Source: Cryptomeria japonica (lineage: Eukaryota; Streptophyta; Pinopsida; Cupressales; Cupressaceae). From it: a DNA stretch of 64,000 nt. Location: contig NC_081415.1 of the NCBI RefSeq assembly GCF_030272615.1, positions 101,970,796 through 102,034,795 on the forward strand. The letters are read 5' to 3'. Under the pieces are notes generated by a model. That model was not told the DNA's origin. It saw only the letters and a program-made list of their open reading frames with translations, and did not search any database. Positions 31,960 to 43,443 of the stretch are shown piece after piece. The position numbers were made by a program, and so were the translations under genes. How positions within the stretch are numbered: the stretch's first letter is position 1; the number at the start of each line of letters is the position of its first letter.

Positions 31960-33756
31960 TTATTTCTTTTTCCCATGGCTCTTCTTAGGGAGCAGCTTTC
32001 TAGCCCAATCGTTAGTGAGGAATTTGAACAGGGCTTTGTAGTCCTCATCCTCCTTGCCTTTCCCTTTGGGCGTGCTTTCCTGCATGAGGCACAGAGTAGT
32101 ACCCGAGCATCGCATAACATTCAGAGCAAATTTGGAAACATTGTGCATCTTGGACTCTGCTACCTCCAGTCTGCTGGTGATCACCTGCAGAATTTTAGAG
32201 AGGGCCTCCATTTTTTTCTCAAGCTCCGCCAGGTTGGTTTCCTCCTCCTCCTTCACGTTGCTGGCCTACTCAACGACCATCATTTTTTCCATCCTGAAGG
32301 TCAAGGAGGGGAAATTGGATGGCTTCAAACTCTTGGAGGATATGGGGCTTTTCGAAACCCGGGTGGAGCTCACAGAATGAGGGGTTGGATTATGCTGAGC
32401 CAAAGGCATTTTATCAATCGGAATGGAATTGTCGGTGTCGTGCGAGGACAAGGGGTCTCTCAGGGATTTCTTTGAGGGTTTAGAGGCTAGTCTGCTAGAA
32501 CGACAAGGGGTATTGGCTTCTTCAGTAATTTCCAATATCAGAGTCAATCTCTTGGATTTTGACTCTCTTGGGGGTTCTGACCTCCTCCGCAGAGTGATTT
32601 TTGGTTTCCTTGCTGGAGGAGCCAATTTTCGGGAGCCGAGGAGGGCTAGAGTCATTAATGGCAATAGGGTGGGTCGAAGGGCTGACGTTTTGGATAGAGA
32701 TGGAGCTGGGTGGGCAGAGGGCAAGGTGAAAGTTATACAAGTAGAGAATGAGGCCCTGGTGCAGGATGGGAAAATCTTTCCCCTTTTTCTTAGCTTTGGC
32801 TATGTCTTTAACATTAGCGTCCATAGAATGCAGTAAAAAGAACGGAATGGAAATAAGGTCTTTATTCCTCAAGTGGTTTAGGAAAGGGAGATGGTAGTAG
32901 TAGAAAATGCCATACCTTCCCTCCAACGTAAAATACTTCATCACGATATAGCTAACCTCGTCCCACGGGTGAGGGAGCTCCTCCCTGTTGAAGCCTCCCA
33001 CCCTTTTGACAGGGTTTTCGCCCTAGTAGAAGAACTAGTTAAGGCTAGTGGAATCCACAATATGGCTCTATTTTTTCCATTTCCTTCCTCCATAGAAAGA
33101 CCCGTCGCCTAAGCTATAACCTCTTCATTGATTTCGAAAGAGATTCCCCCCATGGTCACCCTTCTGTCTTCTCAGGAAGTCACAAATTGTCTGGATAGTC
33201 TTTCGTCATTTCCCTTCATACTCTCCATGAATTTGTCAATGCCGCCTTCCGAGCAGACAAACCACGCCGCCAATTTAGCTTTGAACTCATCCACTTTATT
33301 GGGTTCTAGTCTAAACCTGTCCCCCCCAATTCTTGAATCCTCCAGCTTAATAGATTGAGAGTGACTTTCAGAAAAAATGCAAAGCCGAAGCAAGCTTAAG
33401 GCAAAGTTGATAAAATAATTGTGCCGAACTTGGATTAAGAGGTCGTAATAATCAGAGTGATTATTATCTCTTAAGTCCAAGTAGATATCAAAAACAAAAA
33501 ATCTACTCGGAACGTGCGAACCTTCACTTGAGCCAATGTGATTTGACAGATCCCCATCACCGCCTTTATCGTCACCAGTTGGCTCCGTCTGGGTAATAAT
33601 TAGGGAGTAATCATTCTCGATGTCTGTACTACCATTATAAATCCATCCCTTGTGGTAGTGGTGACTTATCCTGCCTTTGATACGTGGCCATCTGGGATAG
33701 TAATGGACGGGATTCCCGTGCCAATTTGAAATTTGAATGAAGGTTTCCTTCGTCAT
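31960..33756 (-). pseudogene. LINE ORF3: plant-mobile-domain-like protein with C-terminal coiled coil
   Basis: It starts at a plausible Met (33756, MTKETFIQISN) after the RNase H and runs to the stop near 31960, with several frameshifts and stops. The first block (33756-33172) includes RFRLEPNKVDEFKAKLAAWF. The next reads TMGGISFEINEEVIA, a TAG, then ATGLSMEE (about 33155-33090). A block at 33001-32830 follows (LPHPWDEVSYIVMKYF and NHLRNKDLISIPFFLLHS), then a Ser/Pro/Lys-rich linker and a coiled coil (LAELEKKMEALSKILQVITS, about 32230-32150). The motif I-x-x-E-x-I-x-x-x-TG-L, its position and the overall plan match ORF2 of the zinc-knuckle LTR family (9587-10825 and 51170-54009). No enzyme motif was seen. 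The family link is by eye. Confidence 0.5.
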
Positions 33757-33863
33757 TGTGCAGATAGAACAGTCCCTTCCTAGGTGAAGGCCTTTTCCTT
33801 TTCCAAGATTACCTTTGTGGTGATCGACAACAGACTGGGGTCCCTCCAACATCGTAAGCCATT

Positions 33864-36800
33864 TTACAGCCTTCTCGTCATCACCATGGAATCGACAGCT
33901 TTGTTTCCTTCTCTGAAGATGTGGCGAATGGTGAAGTCCTCCAGATTGACCAAGAGGCGCTTGATATCCCTCAGAATGGATCCCACTCTCCAACCTGCCA
34001 ATGAGTTCCCTTTAACTGAGTCCACAATGATCTGAGAGTCTCCTTCAATTTCTAGTTGTTTAATTCCTATGGAGTTAGCCATTTTTCAGACCCCATAGGA
34101 GGGCCATTCCTTCAGCTTGAGTGACCATATTATTCTTTAGGTTGCCTGCGTAGGCTGCAACAGTGTTCCCCAAATGATCCCGGATGATTTCACCCCCCGC
34201 TTGACAATTGCTTTGGGTTGAACCATCAAAATTCAGTTTAAACCAGTGTAACTTAGGGGTTGACCATTTGGTCATCCTTCTTTTGTTTTTGGCACTATTG
34301 TTGAAGCTATCAAAACCAAAGGGGAGCTTCCAATTTTCAACAATTTTATTCTCAACCTCATTAGGAAGATAAGGGGGGTTTTCCATTTTGTAACTTCTAA
34401 GTTTTTAGAGATCATCTTAAAGCAAATGTGGGCCACGATGTCCGGGGGGGTCTCAATGTCTCTGAAAATTCTATTGTTTCTTTCTCTTCATAAGGCCCAG
34501 CAAATGTGCGGCGGTATTCGTTTCCATAATTGAATGATGAGGGGGTGATGGGAGGGGGGGTCCAATCAAAGGCAAATTTTTTAATGTCCTTCTGGAAGAC
34601 CCAACATAGACTGCATTTCTGAAGAGTGATAGTCCAAAGATGATCAACAAAGGGGTAGAGGACAAAATGGTGGTCAATAGTTTCCTCGTCAGCTTTACAC
34701 AGGCTGCATCTGTTGGGGAGATGGAACCCCCTCTTTTTCAAGTTATCCAGCGTGAGGGTTTTACCATGCATGAGGGACCACCAGAAGAAATTAATTTTAG
34801 GGATTAGCTAAGGGTTCCAAATTTTCTTCCAGCACTCAACATCCACAAGGGGTTTGAGGAGCTGATTGTAAGCAGACTTAACCGAGAATGTGCCCGATTG
34901 AGTCTCTTTCCAGATGAAGCTGTCTTCATAAGAGGCCAGGGGGATTCTAGTTTCTGACAAAATGCATTGCAGGTCCTGAGCAAGGGGGACCAGGTTAGGT
35001 CTATTACTGAAGATGTGGACAATATCCTTCCAGCAAAAACTTCCTGGCACCAAATAATCCGCGATATAATCCCCCAAGAGACCTTTTAGGTGGTGCATAA
35101 TTTGATGGAAGTGAGTGTTGACCAAAGACCTGTCCTCCATCCAAAAGTCTTCCCAGAATCTCACTTTTCTACCATCTCCCAATTGCCATTTCAGACCTTC
35201 TCTAACCATCAATCTTCTCTTCAGGATGTTGTTCCATAACTTGGAGCCTTGGGGAAGGTCAGTTGTACTCAAATTGTAATAGAAGTGCTCCCAGTCCAGG
35301 TACTTTGCTTTGATGATGTTGCACTAGTCTGCCTCACCTTTAGCCAGTGTCCATCCAATCTTAGCAATTAGCACCTTATTGAGGGCATTAGTCTTTCTTA
35401 TACCCAAACCTCCCATTGATTTGGGTAAGCACACAGTATCCCAATTGACCAAAGCAAGGCATTTTTTCTCTTCCAGGCCAGTCCATAAGAAGGTTCTTTG
35501 GATTTTCTCAAGTTTTTCCCCATTGCTCCTGATATTTAAACATGGAAAGGAAGTACACCGGAATTCCCTGTAGGGAAGCTGGAGCTTCCTCGCACTACTG
35601 AGGAATTTCCCTTTCCATCCAACAAGTTTTTTCTGCATCTGTTCTAGAATAGTGTTCCAGAAGGTGGGAGTGACTTCCTTGACCGTGAGGGGGAGGCCTA
35701 GGTAGGTTCTCTAAAGAGTTGCCATCTTACATCTGAGGATAGAGAGGATTCTGAGTTGGAGGTCATTAGGAGTGTTGAAGAAGAAGAGACTACTCTTCTC
35801 ATAGTTGATGCATTGTCCTGATGCCTTGGCGTAGTTGGCAAGTAAGATCTTCCACCCTTTAGCCTCCATGACAGAAGACTTACCAAATAAGAAGGTGTCA
35901 TCCACGAACTATTGAATATTAGAGGGGGGGAGCATGGAGGCCACTTTGAACCCTTGGAGTCTACCATTGGTGACCAGATGGGTCACATTCCTACTTAACA
36001 CTTCAGCTATCATGATAAACAGATAAGGGGACAGAGGGTCACCCTATCGGATGCCTTTTTCTGCTTTGAAACAGCCCCTAGGAGTCCCATTAATCAAAAT
36101 TGAGAACTAGACCATGGTAACACATTCCTGAATCATACTCACCACTTTTTGGTTAAAGCCCAGTTTTAAAAGTGCTTTGAAAAGAAAATCCCAATTAACC
36201 TTGTCATAAGCTTTAGATATATCAAGTTTAAAAGCCATACGTGGTATTTTTCTCCTATCCATGGAGTGGATTATCTCATGAGTGGCAATGACAACATCCG
36301 AAATTTGGTGACTCAGGACAAAGCCTTTCTGGGATGGGCTGATAAATTTCCCCGGGAAGGGCTTAATCCTATTCACAAGGACCTTGGAGATTATCTTATA
36401 AATGGTATTACAGAGACTTATGGGATGATACTCCTTCAAGCAACTGGGGTTAGTGGTCTTTGGGATGAGGACAATGAAAGTTTTGTTGACCTTCTTCAGC
36501 AATCTCCCCGTCTTAAAGAAATCTTGAACAGCTTTGGTGACATCATAGCTCACAATGTCCCAGTAATCCTAGAAGAACGTCGGGGGGAAGCCATCTGGGC
36601 CCCGAGTCTTGTAGACCCCCATAGCAAAGACAAACTGATGGACTTCATCAGCAGAGATGGGGGCAATTAGTTGCCGGTTGTCGTCCTCTTTGATGACAGT
36701 CGGAAGCTTACTCACAAGGCAATCCTAGAGAGCAGTATCACTTCCACCATTATCCAAATATAGTCTTGTGAAAAAGTCAGTCGCACTCTGCCCAATTAGG

Positions 36801-37978
36801 GAATCTTCAGTGATCTCCTGGTCAGTTTCATCCTTGATACTTTTGATGTAGTTCCTTCTCCTATTAATACAGGCCGGTCTATGGAAGAAGGAAGAATTTT
36901 TGTCTCCTTCCTTCAACCATTGGATTCTGGATCTTTGCTTCCAATACACCTCTTCCTTAGAGAGGGTATCTTTCCAGCTCTTGCGGCAGTCTTCCTCCTC
37001 CTTCAAAATGGTATCCGGGGGGTTACCAGTAGCCATGATATTTTGAAGTTATTCTAGTCTGGACCCCAGGTCCTTCTTTCTTTTGAAGATATCTCCAAAG
37101 GTGGTCCTATTCCAACCTTTGACTTCCCTGTTAATTAGCTTTAATTTTTCCATAATTCTGAACATAGCAGTCCCTTGGACCGGGGTGGCCCACCAAAGTC
37201 TAACCAGCTCCCTGAAGTCAGGATGAGAGGCCTACATGATCTCATAGTGAAAGGGGGGGGGGGGCTGGTAGGGTCTGTCCTTCCAATGGAATAGCAGGGG
37301 GTTGTGATCAAACGCAGTCCTTGGGAGGGTTTTCAGATAGGAGCTATGTCCGATGTCCTAGTTGGTGGAAATCAAGAATCTATCCAGTCTGACTTGAATA
37401 AGATGTTTACCTTTCCTATTGTTCGACCATGTGAAAGGAGCACCCTGGAGGTCGATATCCATAAGGCTAGAAGTATTGATGAAGCTGGCTAGGTCACCCA
37501 TGCTATCAGTGAAATCTTCAAGGCCTCCACATTTCTCAGAAGGGTAGAGGGGAGAATTGAAATCTCCCGCAAGCATAAACTGAACCTTTTGATTAGCCAT
37601 AATGAGATTAGAAATTTCCTCCCACACAAGTCGTCTCCCCAACCTGGAGTTGGGAGCATAGATATTAAACATCTGCCAACACTGTTCACCGTAATAAAGA
37701 GTAACTGTTAGGAAATTTTGGGAGCTAGCGAAAAGCTTACCTTTCATTTTAATGGGGTCCCAGAGGGTAGAAATACCCCCAGAAGTACCCAAAGCATCAA
37801 CATACATAAAATCCACCCCAAGCCAGAGTTTACTAGCAACCGAAGCAAAGGTTTGGAAGGGTATCTTGACTTCCTGAAGAAGGCAAATGTAAATTTTCAT
37901 CTCTAGAATGAGTTTTTTTATGGCGAACTGCTTCGGGGGGCTGTTAAGACCTCTTATGTTCCAGGAGAGGAACTTCAT
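33864..37978 (-). pseudogene. LINE ORF2: APE endonuclease, reverse transcriptase, zf-RVT and RNase H
   Basis: The frame opens at 37978 (MKFLSWNIRGLN) and stays in one phase to about 34412 with no frameshift. Endonuclease motifs: WNIRGL, LLQEVK, NIYAPNS, GDFNSPL, TWSNNRKG and a degenerate FDHNP in place of SDHNP. RT motifs: NKTFIVLIPK, FKLDISKAYDKVNWDFL, a stop followed by GDPLSPYLF (36044), and the catalytic FVDD (about 35908-35897). A zf-RVT-like C..C..H..H segment (RCSLCKADEETIDHH) lies at about 34710. RNase H follows in shifted frames (LNFDGSTQSNCQAGG, about 34250, then IEGDSQIIVDSV, about 34055). Ten TAG and one TAA interrupt the phase-constant part. The protein would nick target DNA and prime reverse transcription. 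Confidence 0.88.
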
Positions 37979-39586
37979 TTCTTACTTTTGTTGAGTCCAT
38001 CAAGGGTTAGTTGTCTTCCCTTTGCAATGTCCCTGGCCATAACCTTGTGTCTCAAGACTCTTTCAGAGGGTCTGCCTACTTTATTTTCAGTTCCCCCTAC
38101 ACCCGCTTTCTTGGCCTTGGCTTTCTTCTTCTGGGTTATCCATTCTTCATTATTCATCCGAGGAGATCCCAGAGGGGACACTTTCAACGGAGTTGCCAGA
38201 GAGTTTCTAGGTGAGTAGCTTTATCCACCATAGTAGGGGAGAGAGGGGGTGATGAGGTAGCAACTTAACCTCAGCCACAAGAGGTATAGCCATTACCGGG
38301 ATGGAGGCATGAAGGGATGAGGGTGTGGGGGAAGCAAGGAGCATAAAGAGGATGTCATCCGACAAACAAGGGGGTGGGAGGGGGTTGGGGGACAGGTTGA
38401 GATTTATCACCTGTGGGATATCACCCTCTTCTAGGGAGATGCTTGGGTTGGCAGTTTTGAGTAGGCCTGTTGGGGATTTTAGAATTTCTAGGATCTTGTT
38501 CATGTGGGGGTAATCCTTAGATATTCCATTCACAGTAGTCAGCTCCAGAGGAGCCGAAGATGATGGGTCACTAGGGTTGATGGGATCGGCCCAAATAGCC
38601 TTATCTTTTAGCTTGGGTTCAGCAGTCACAGGGGCTTTACATTCAATATAGGAATGACCTTGATTATTGCACTTTTGGCAAAAAAGGGTAGCATTTTCAT
38701 ACACAATAGCCTGGGACCATTTTCCCCATTTTGATTTTAGAGAGATAAAATTTGGGAGAGCCTTGTTAATAGTAACATTAACACAAAAGCAAGCATACAC
38801 CAACCTGGATTTATTGAGTGTGACTAAGTCATCTGAGACAAAGCTGCCAAACGAGTTCCCTATCCAACAAAAGATTTGTTCATTCCAGAACTCTAGTGGG
38901 AGACCAGGGAGCCTAACCCAAACTGGTGCCATGCGGTTCAGTTCTGCTGAGGGGTCGAAACCAGGCTTCCATTTAGCCATGGTTAGGAAATGCTTGCCAT
39001 AAGCCCATGAACCCGTCAGGACATAGATCAGATCCTCCTCAGTATTGAACTTGAATAGAAAGAGTCCCCTTGGCATTGCTGAAATATCAAGGCTTCATTT
39101 AAGCTTTCATCAGGATTTTTCCCATCGCCTGACCATGTCAATAGATGGTCGGAAGGAGAAGAATCGACCCATAATTGCCAAGTGAAGGGAAGAGGCGATT
39201 CTGTCCATAAGATTGTCTAGGAGCTTGATCTCCATTTCGTCTTCTATTTGGGAGAAATTGGCCACAGCTACTTCAGGGGTCGAATTTGTGGACCCAAGGA
39301 GGGCGTTCTTCCAGCTAGACTTGGGATTCTCCTTCAAAAGCTCCACATCCACCTGTCCGGCAGAAGTTTCCAGACCAGAATGTGGTAAATTCCTCTCTTC
39401 ACCTTTCAGGCCAGAATCAATCAGAACTGGTGAAGTGGAAGGGGTTTGAAAATTGGCATTTTCTTCCGTATGACCCACAGACCGTGGGGTCCCTGTAGCC
39501 GGAACAACAACATACATTTCGACCGTGGTATCGAGTATGGGGTCTAGTTGCAGGGAGGGGGGGACCTCCCCAGAGGGGGTGGTCAT
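37975..39586 (-). pseudogene. LINE ORF1: DUF4283 nucleic-acid-binding protein with CCHC zinc knuckle
   Basis: It starts MTTPSGEVPPS (39586). Stops near 39110-39090 interrupt it, then it continues in the same phase through DUF4283 (39076 to about 38720: MPRGLFLFKF, VWVRLPGLPLEFW, GNSFGSFVSDD). A CCHC knuckle CQKCNNQGHSYIEC lies at 38680-38639. A proline-rich region and, after a frameshift near 38200, a basic tail follow (TQKKKAKAKKAG), ending KSKK and TGA at 37977-37975. That TGA overlaps the ORF2 ATG (37978-37976) as ATGA. The protein is expected to coat LINE RNA. Confidence 0.85.
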
Positions 39587-39665
39587 CTAAGAGCTCAGAT
39601 TCAAATGAGGGGAAGGCGGGAGAGTTGTAGAGTGGAAGGCAGGATCATTAGTTAATCAACCTATC

Positions 39666-39677
39666 ATCTTAATTGTT
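39666..39677. repeat. Right target-site duplication of the 8-kb LINE
   Basis: ATCTTAATTGTT, identical to 31667-31678, just upstream of the LINE 5' end (minus strand). Confidence 0.85.
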
Positions 39678-41936
39678 ATTATTAATAAATTATTTATTTT
39701 TTATTATTTATTTATTTTATCTTAAAATAAATTATCAAAGAGGTGAAGTTAATGGTTAGTTTTAAATTCAAGATAAAATAAGGGAACAATTGAACATGAG
39801 ACTTCCTCTATAGATACTCTTTTAGATGACATCAATATTTATTGTGTGTACTTTTAAATTCTAACCTTATAATAAAATTTGAGAATAAATCATTTTTTTA
39901 GTTTCTACATTAATAAGGTTAAAGTCAATCTTTATTTTTATGGAAATATTATTTAAAGAATTTTAAATTTGATTAGATATTTTGAACTTAAATTTGTATT
40001 TAAAATTATTTATTTCATTATATATAGAGAGGGGGGTGATATTATTGATATTTTTATTGTAATGATAAAAATAAGATTTATTAATCTATAGTCTAAGGTC
40101 TTTTAATATAAGGGGTTTGAAGTATAGCATATTTAATGCAAGTTGTTACTTTGTAGTATAATATCTTTCATAATAAAATATATTTATATTTTAGATATTA
40201 TTTTTTAAAAAATTCTTATATTTCACTTTCATGATGTAGAAGAAAAGATCATTCAATTATGGTTAGGTACTTGCTCAAAATTTGTCAAATATTCATCATC
40301 TTGTCTAATAATTTACACAAAAAAGTTGTAATTCATCTTGATAAAATAGATTTAAATGTAAAAATAATCACTTCATAAAGTATTAATGATGTCATAGGTA
40401 AAAATTGAATTCTAATTATAGATCCAAAATTTTGAGGGGTCAAAATCATGCCCCCACACATACAACTATTTGCCCCTTATTGTTTGAACCTCAATTATTT
40501 ATATGATGGTGGGAGTCTTAATCACCAAGACCACATCTCCATGTCTACTGATCAATATTAAGTACACTTGTTTTCTTGAGAGTATCGATTTAGTCTTAAT
40601 AACTTCCATGAATATGATTGTTATGACTTTTATATATTTTTTAAAGCTCACATTGTCTAGAAGTCTTATCAAAATATGTTTACATCCCAATAGAAAAATG
40701 TGTGTATTTAAGCTAAGGATAGTTATGGTATATATTTAATAATATATATGTACACGTGTGTGTATAAAGTTTAGGGGAGGGGGGTTGGCAAGGGAAGTGG
40801 TAAAATTATGTTTCTCTAATACTCACTCACATTCTAGAAACATAATTTGTGCATGCTTTAATTTTCTCAAATTAAATTTCAAATCTATTTTTGGTAATTT
40901 AGGTACATTATAATGTACACATGTTCTAGTTTAAACCCATCAAATCCTATTCTTGGGCTTCAATGTTCAATTTCAATGTCCAAATTCATACTTTGCAAAA
41001 GGCAAAACAATAAATAAATTGTCATGCACTCCATTAAGTTCATGTATTTTAGAACAAGATTAAATAAACAATTTATTACAACATCAATATCCATCTTAGT
41101 TTTCTAGCCATTAATTTTTTTAAATGGAATAGATTAAAATTTTGATGCATGTTTGTTTTTTTAAACATGTATTTTTTGTATATATTTTTATTTGCTCGTC
41201 GAAATTCAGAAAAAGAAAAAGTTCACATTCAATGCTTCATTTTATACACAACAAAAGTTGTTTATTTTTCTCAAAATATAGGGGAGTATGTCTGGTTTTT
41301 AATTTTTAATATGTGTTCACTTAAAAATTTAGTAAAAAATATATTTACCAAAAAGTTTAGTAGAAAAATATTTGAACTAGTTCATGATCTAAGATAACTT
41401 TTCACTAAAAAAGATTTATAAAGTGCTTCATGAAACTCAAAAAAGAGGGAGAACATCCTTGCCACCATATTATATTTTCGTACTTAACATTTGATCTTAA
41501 TATCCACCACTTTCAAAAAAATAGTAGTTTAGGAACTATTTTTTGGCACTATTTCTCTTCTTTTCACATATTCAAACTTTAAATGTAGTTGTCAAATTTT
41601 AGTTTTTGGTGATTTTAAGAAAAAACTAGTCATCTTTTCACTCCCTCTTGACCACCCATTTCCACACACTTGTGAAAAATATTTGCAATGTTAGAATGAT
41701 AATATTAACATCAATTATATGATAACAACATAAAATTATATCCTAATTTTTAGCTTTTTTGATCCATTAAGCATTCAATTTTTTTATAAAAGAAAGCTCA
41801 AATTTAATTGTTTGAAAATTAGTAATATAGACATGTCAAAACTTAATTATTTGATTGTGTTATGATTGAATGTTTTCATTAATATTAAACTTTGTTAAAT
41901 TGTATTTTTTGAAAATTTATCACTTATTTTTTCACT
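39678..41936. other. AT-rich region without recognisable gene
   Basis: About 2.3 kb with only short frames and homopolymer or AT tracts. No element boundaries were seen apart from the LINE TSDs at either side. Confidence 0.5.
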
Positions 41937-41973
41937 AACAAGGGCACATTATTATTCAATAGTGGCTGAAAAA

Positions 41974-43443
41974 ATGGCTCCTGTGAACGCTCCCGTGACC
42001 ATGAACTCTCCCGCTCTAGAGATTTCAAACTTGACCGCTATTTTCAATGACTCGACTGCGGGCTGGGTGTGGACTTTATCGCTCATGTTGTTGGGTTGGA
42101 GCATGTTGCTCCCCTAATGGGTGCCGAGGCCCTTGGACGCGCCCCTCCTCCTGTGATTGGTGGCTTGACTGGTGTTGGGGGTTCTGCTGCTGCTGCTACT
42201 GTGAACGCTCTTGTGACCGTGAATTCTCCCGCTCTGGAGATTTCAAACTTGACCGCTATTTGCAACGGATCGACGACGGGCCTGGGTGTGGACTCTTTTG
42301 CTCATGCTGCTGGGTTGGAGTGTGATGCTCCTCTGATGGGTGTTGAGGCCCTTAGACGCCCCTGTCCTGCTGTGACTGGCGGTTTGACTGGTGTTAGGGG
42401 TTCCGCTGTTGCTGTTGTGGACATCCCCAAGCTTGCTCCTGGACGTAGCTTTGCCTGTGTGGCTAGAGCTACTACTCATAAGGGTCTATGTCCTCTTCTT
42501 TGTGCCAAGACTCCCCCTGTTGTGGTTTGTGGCCTGGAGGTTACGGAAAATGTTGAGTTCTACCAATGTTCCACTTTGGTATGTAAATTTTCCTGGGTTT
42601 TGGCCTTCTCTTCTGGAACTTCATCACTAGGTGAGTGATTCCTGGAAACCTCTTGTTGCTCATGGTATTGAAATTTTTCCTTGTGCTAAAGGCTTTTTCA
42701 TTGCCTTCTTTACTTCTACTCTTGATCGTGATTTGATTTTGAGAAAATTGTGGTTTTGGGGAGATCATTCTCTTTCTCTTAAGCCCTGGACAACTTCTTT
42801 CAACCCCCTTACTAAATCTCTTACTATTCGCCCGATTTGGGTCCGCCTTCCTAATCTTCCCCTCCATTTCTGGAAGACTTCTTGCTTCGAGGCCATTGGT
42901 AACTCCATTGGCAGTTTTCTGAAAGTTGATGATGTCACAACTTCTATGGGTCATTCAACCTTTGCCTGTTTGTTAGTTGATATTGACATTTCTCAACCCC
43001 TCCCTAGGGATGTGGTTCTCATGGTTGGGGATAGGCTTTCGACCCAACCATTGGATTTTGAGGGCCTCCCCTTTCACTGCCAAAGATTCTTCTCAACGGG
43101 TTACTTAGCTTTGGATTGTTCCCTCTCTTGTCATAGAGGTGTTGCTACTTGGTGGAAGGATGCTACTGAAGATCACTTGATGATTAATGCTTCTGAATCC
43201 GCTTCCATTGACTCCTCTTTAGAGGATGATTTCTCCTCCCGTGACGAGGTGCCCCTTACTGCTGATGATGCCTTTGCTGATGTTTGTGCTGTCGTGGAGG
43301 CTCCTACTTCTATTGCTCCTGCTCCACAACTTTTCTCTTCTCCTAGCTATTCTGCTCTTGTTGTTGTTCGTCAACAACAGTCTGCTGGTGTTTCTGCTCC
43401 TGTTGTTGTTCATCTACAACAGTCTGTTGTTGTGTTGCAGTAG
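41974..43443 (+). pseudogene. DUF4283 ORF1-like protein with duplicated N-terminal 73-residue unit
   Basis: It starts MAPVNAPVTMNSPALEISN at 41974. A DNA repeat (copies from 41983 and 42201, offset 218) encodes about 73 residues twice. Copy 1 lacks one base near 42060, so the frame shifts there; a second shift near 42610 precedes the DUF4283 domain (42631 on: FFIAFFTSTLDRDLIL, IRPIWVRLPNLPLHFW, GNSIGSFLKVDD). A knuckle-like segment CQRFFSTGYLALDC (about 43078) has lost the second Cys and the His of CCHC. The C-terminus is rich in Val, Leu and Gln. It would bind nucleic acid if intact. Confidence 0.7.
41983..42418 (+). repeat. Tandem duplication inside the ORF1-like gene (about 218 bp twice)
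   Basis: GTGAACGCTCCCGTGACC (41983) and GTGAACGCTCTTGTGACC (42201) start two copies that stay alignable to about 42418. Restoring the base missing from copy 1 gives a 219-bp, 73-codon unit, so the duplication kept the frame. Confidence 0.8.

Larger units (their letters stand above)
31679..39665 (-). mobile_element. Complete LINE (about 7.99 kb) with three ORF modules and a 12-bp TSD
   Basis: Identical 12-bp repeats ATCTTAATTGTT flank the unit. In minus-strand order it has a short leader, ORF1 (DUF4283 plus a CCHC knuckle), ORF2 (APE endonuclease, RT, zf-RVT, RNase H), and then about 1.8 kb with a third coding module ending in a coiled coil. The 3' end reads ..GGCTGCTTTTAATATAAAA. Plant L1-type LINEs normally end soon after RNase H, so the third module is unusual. 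Because the TSD encloses everything, the third module moved with the LINE. Many nonsense codons make this copy inactive. Confidence 0.9.

Noticed and set aside
32423-32836. Plus-strand ORFs across 31975-32836
   Set aside because: Shadows of LINE ORF3 on the minus strand, which has the coiled coil and the family motif.
37248-37260. Run of 12 G in LINE ORF2 as a frameshift site
   Set aside because: The phase is the same on both sides (four Pro codons on the minus strand).
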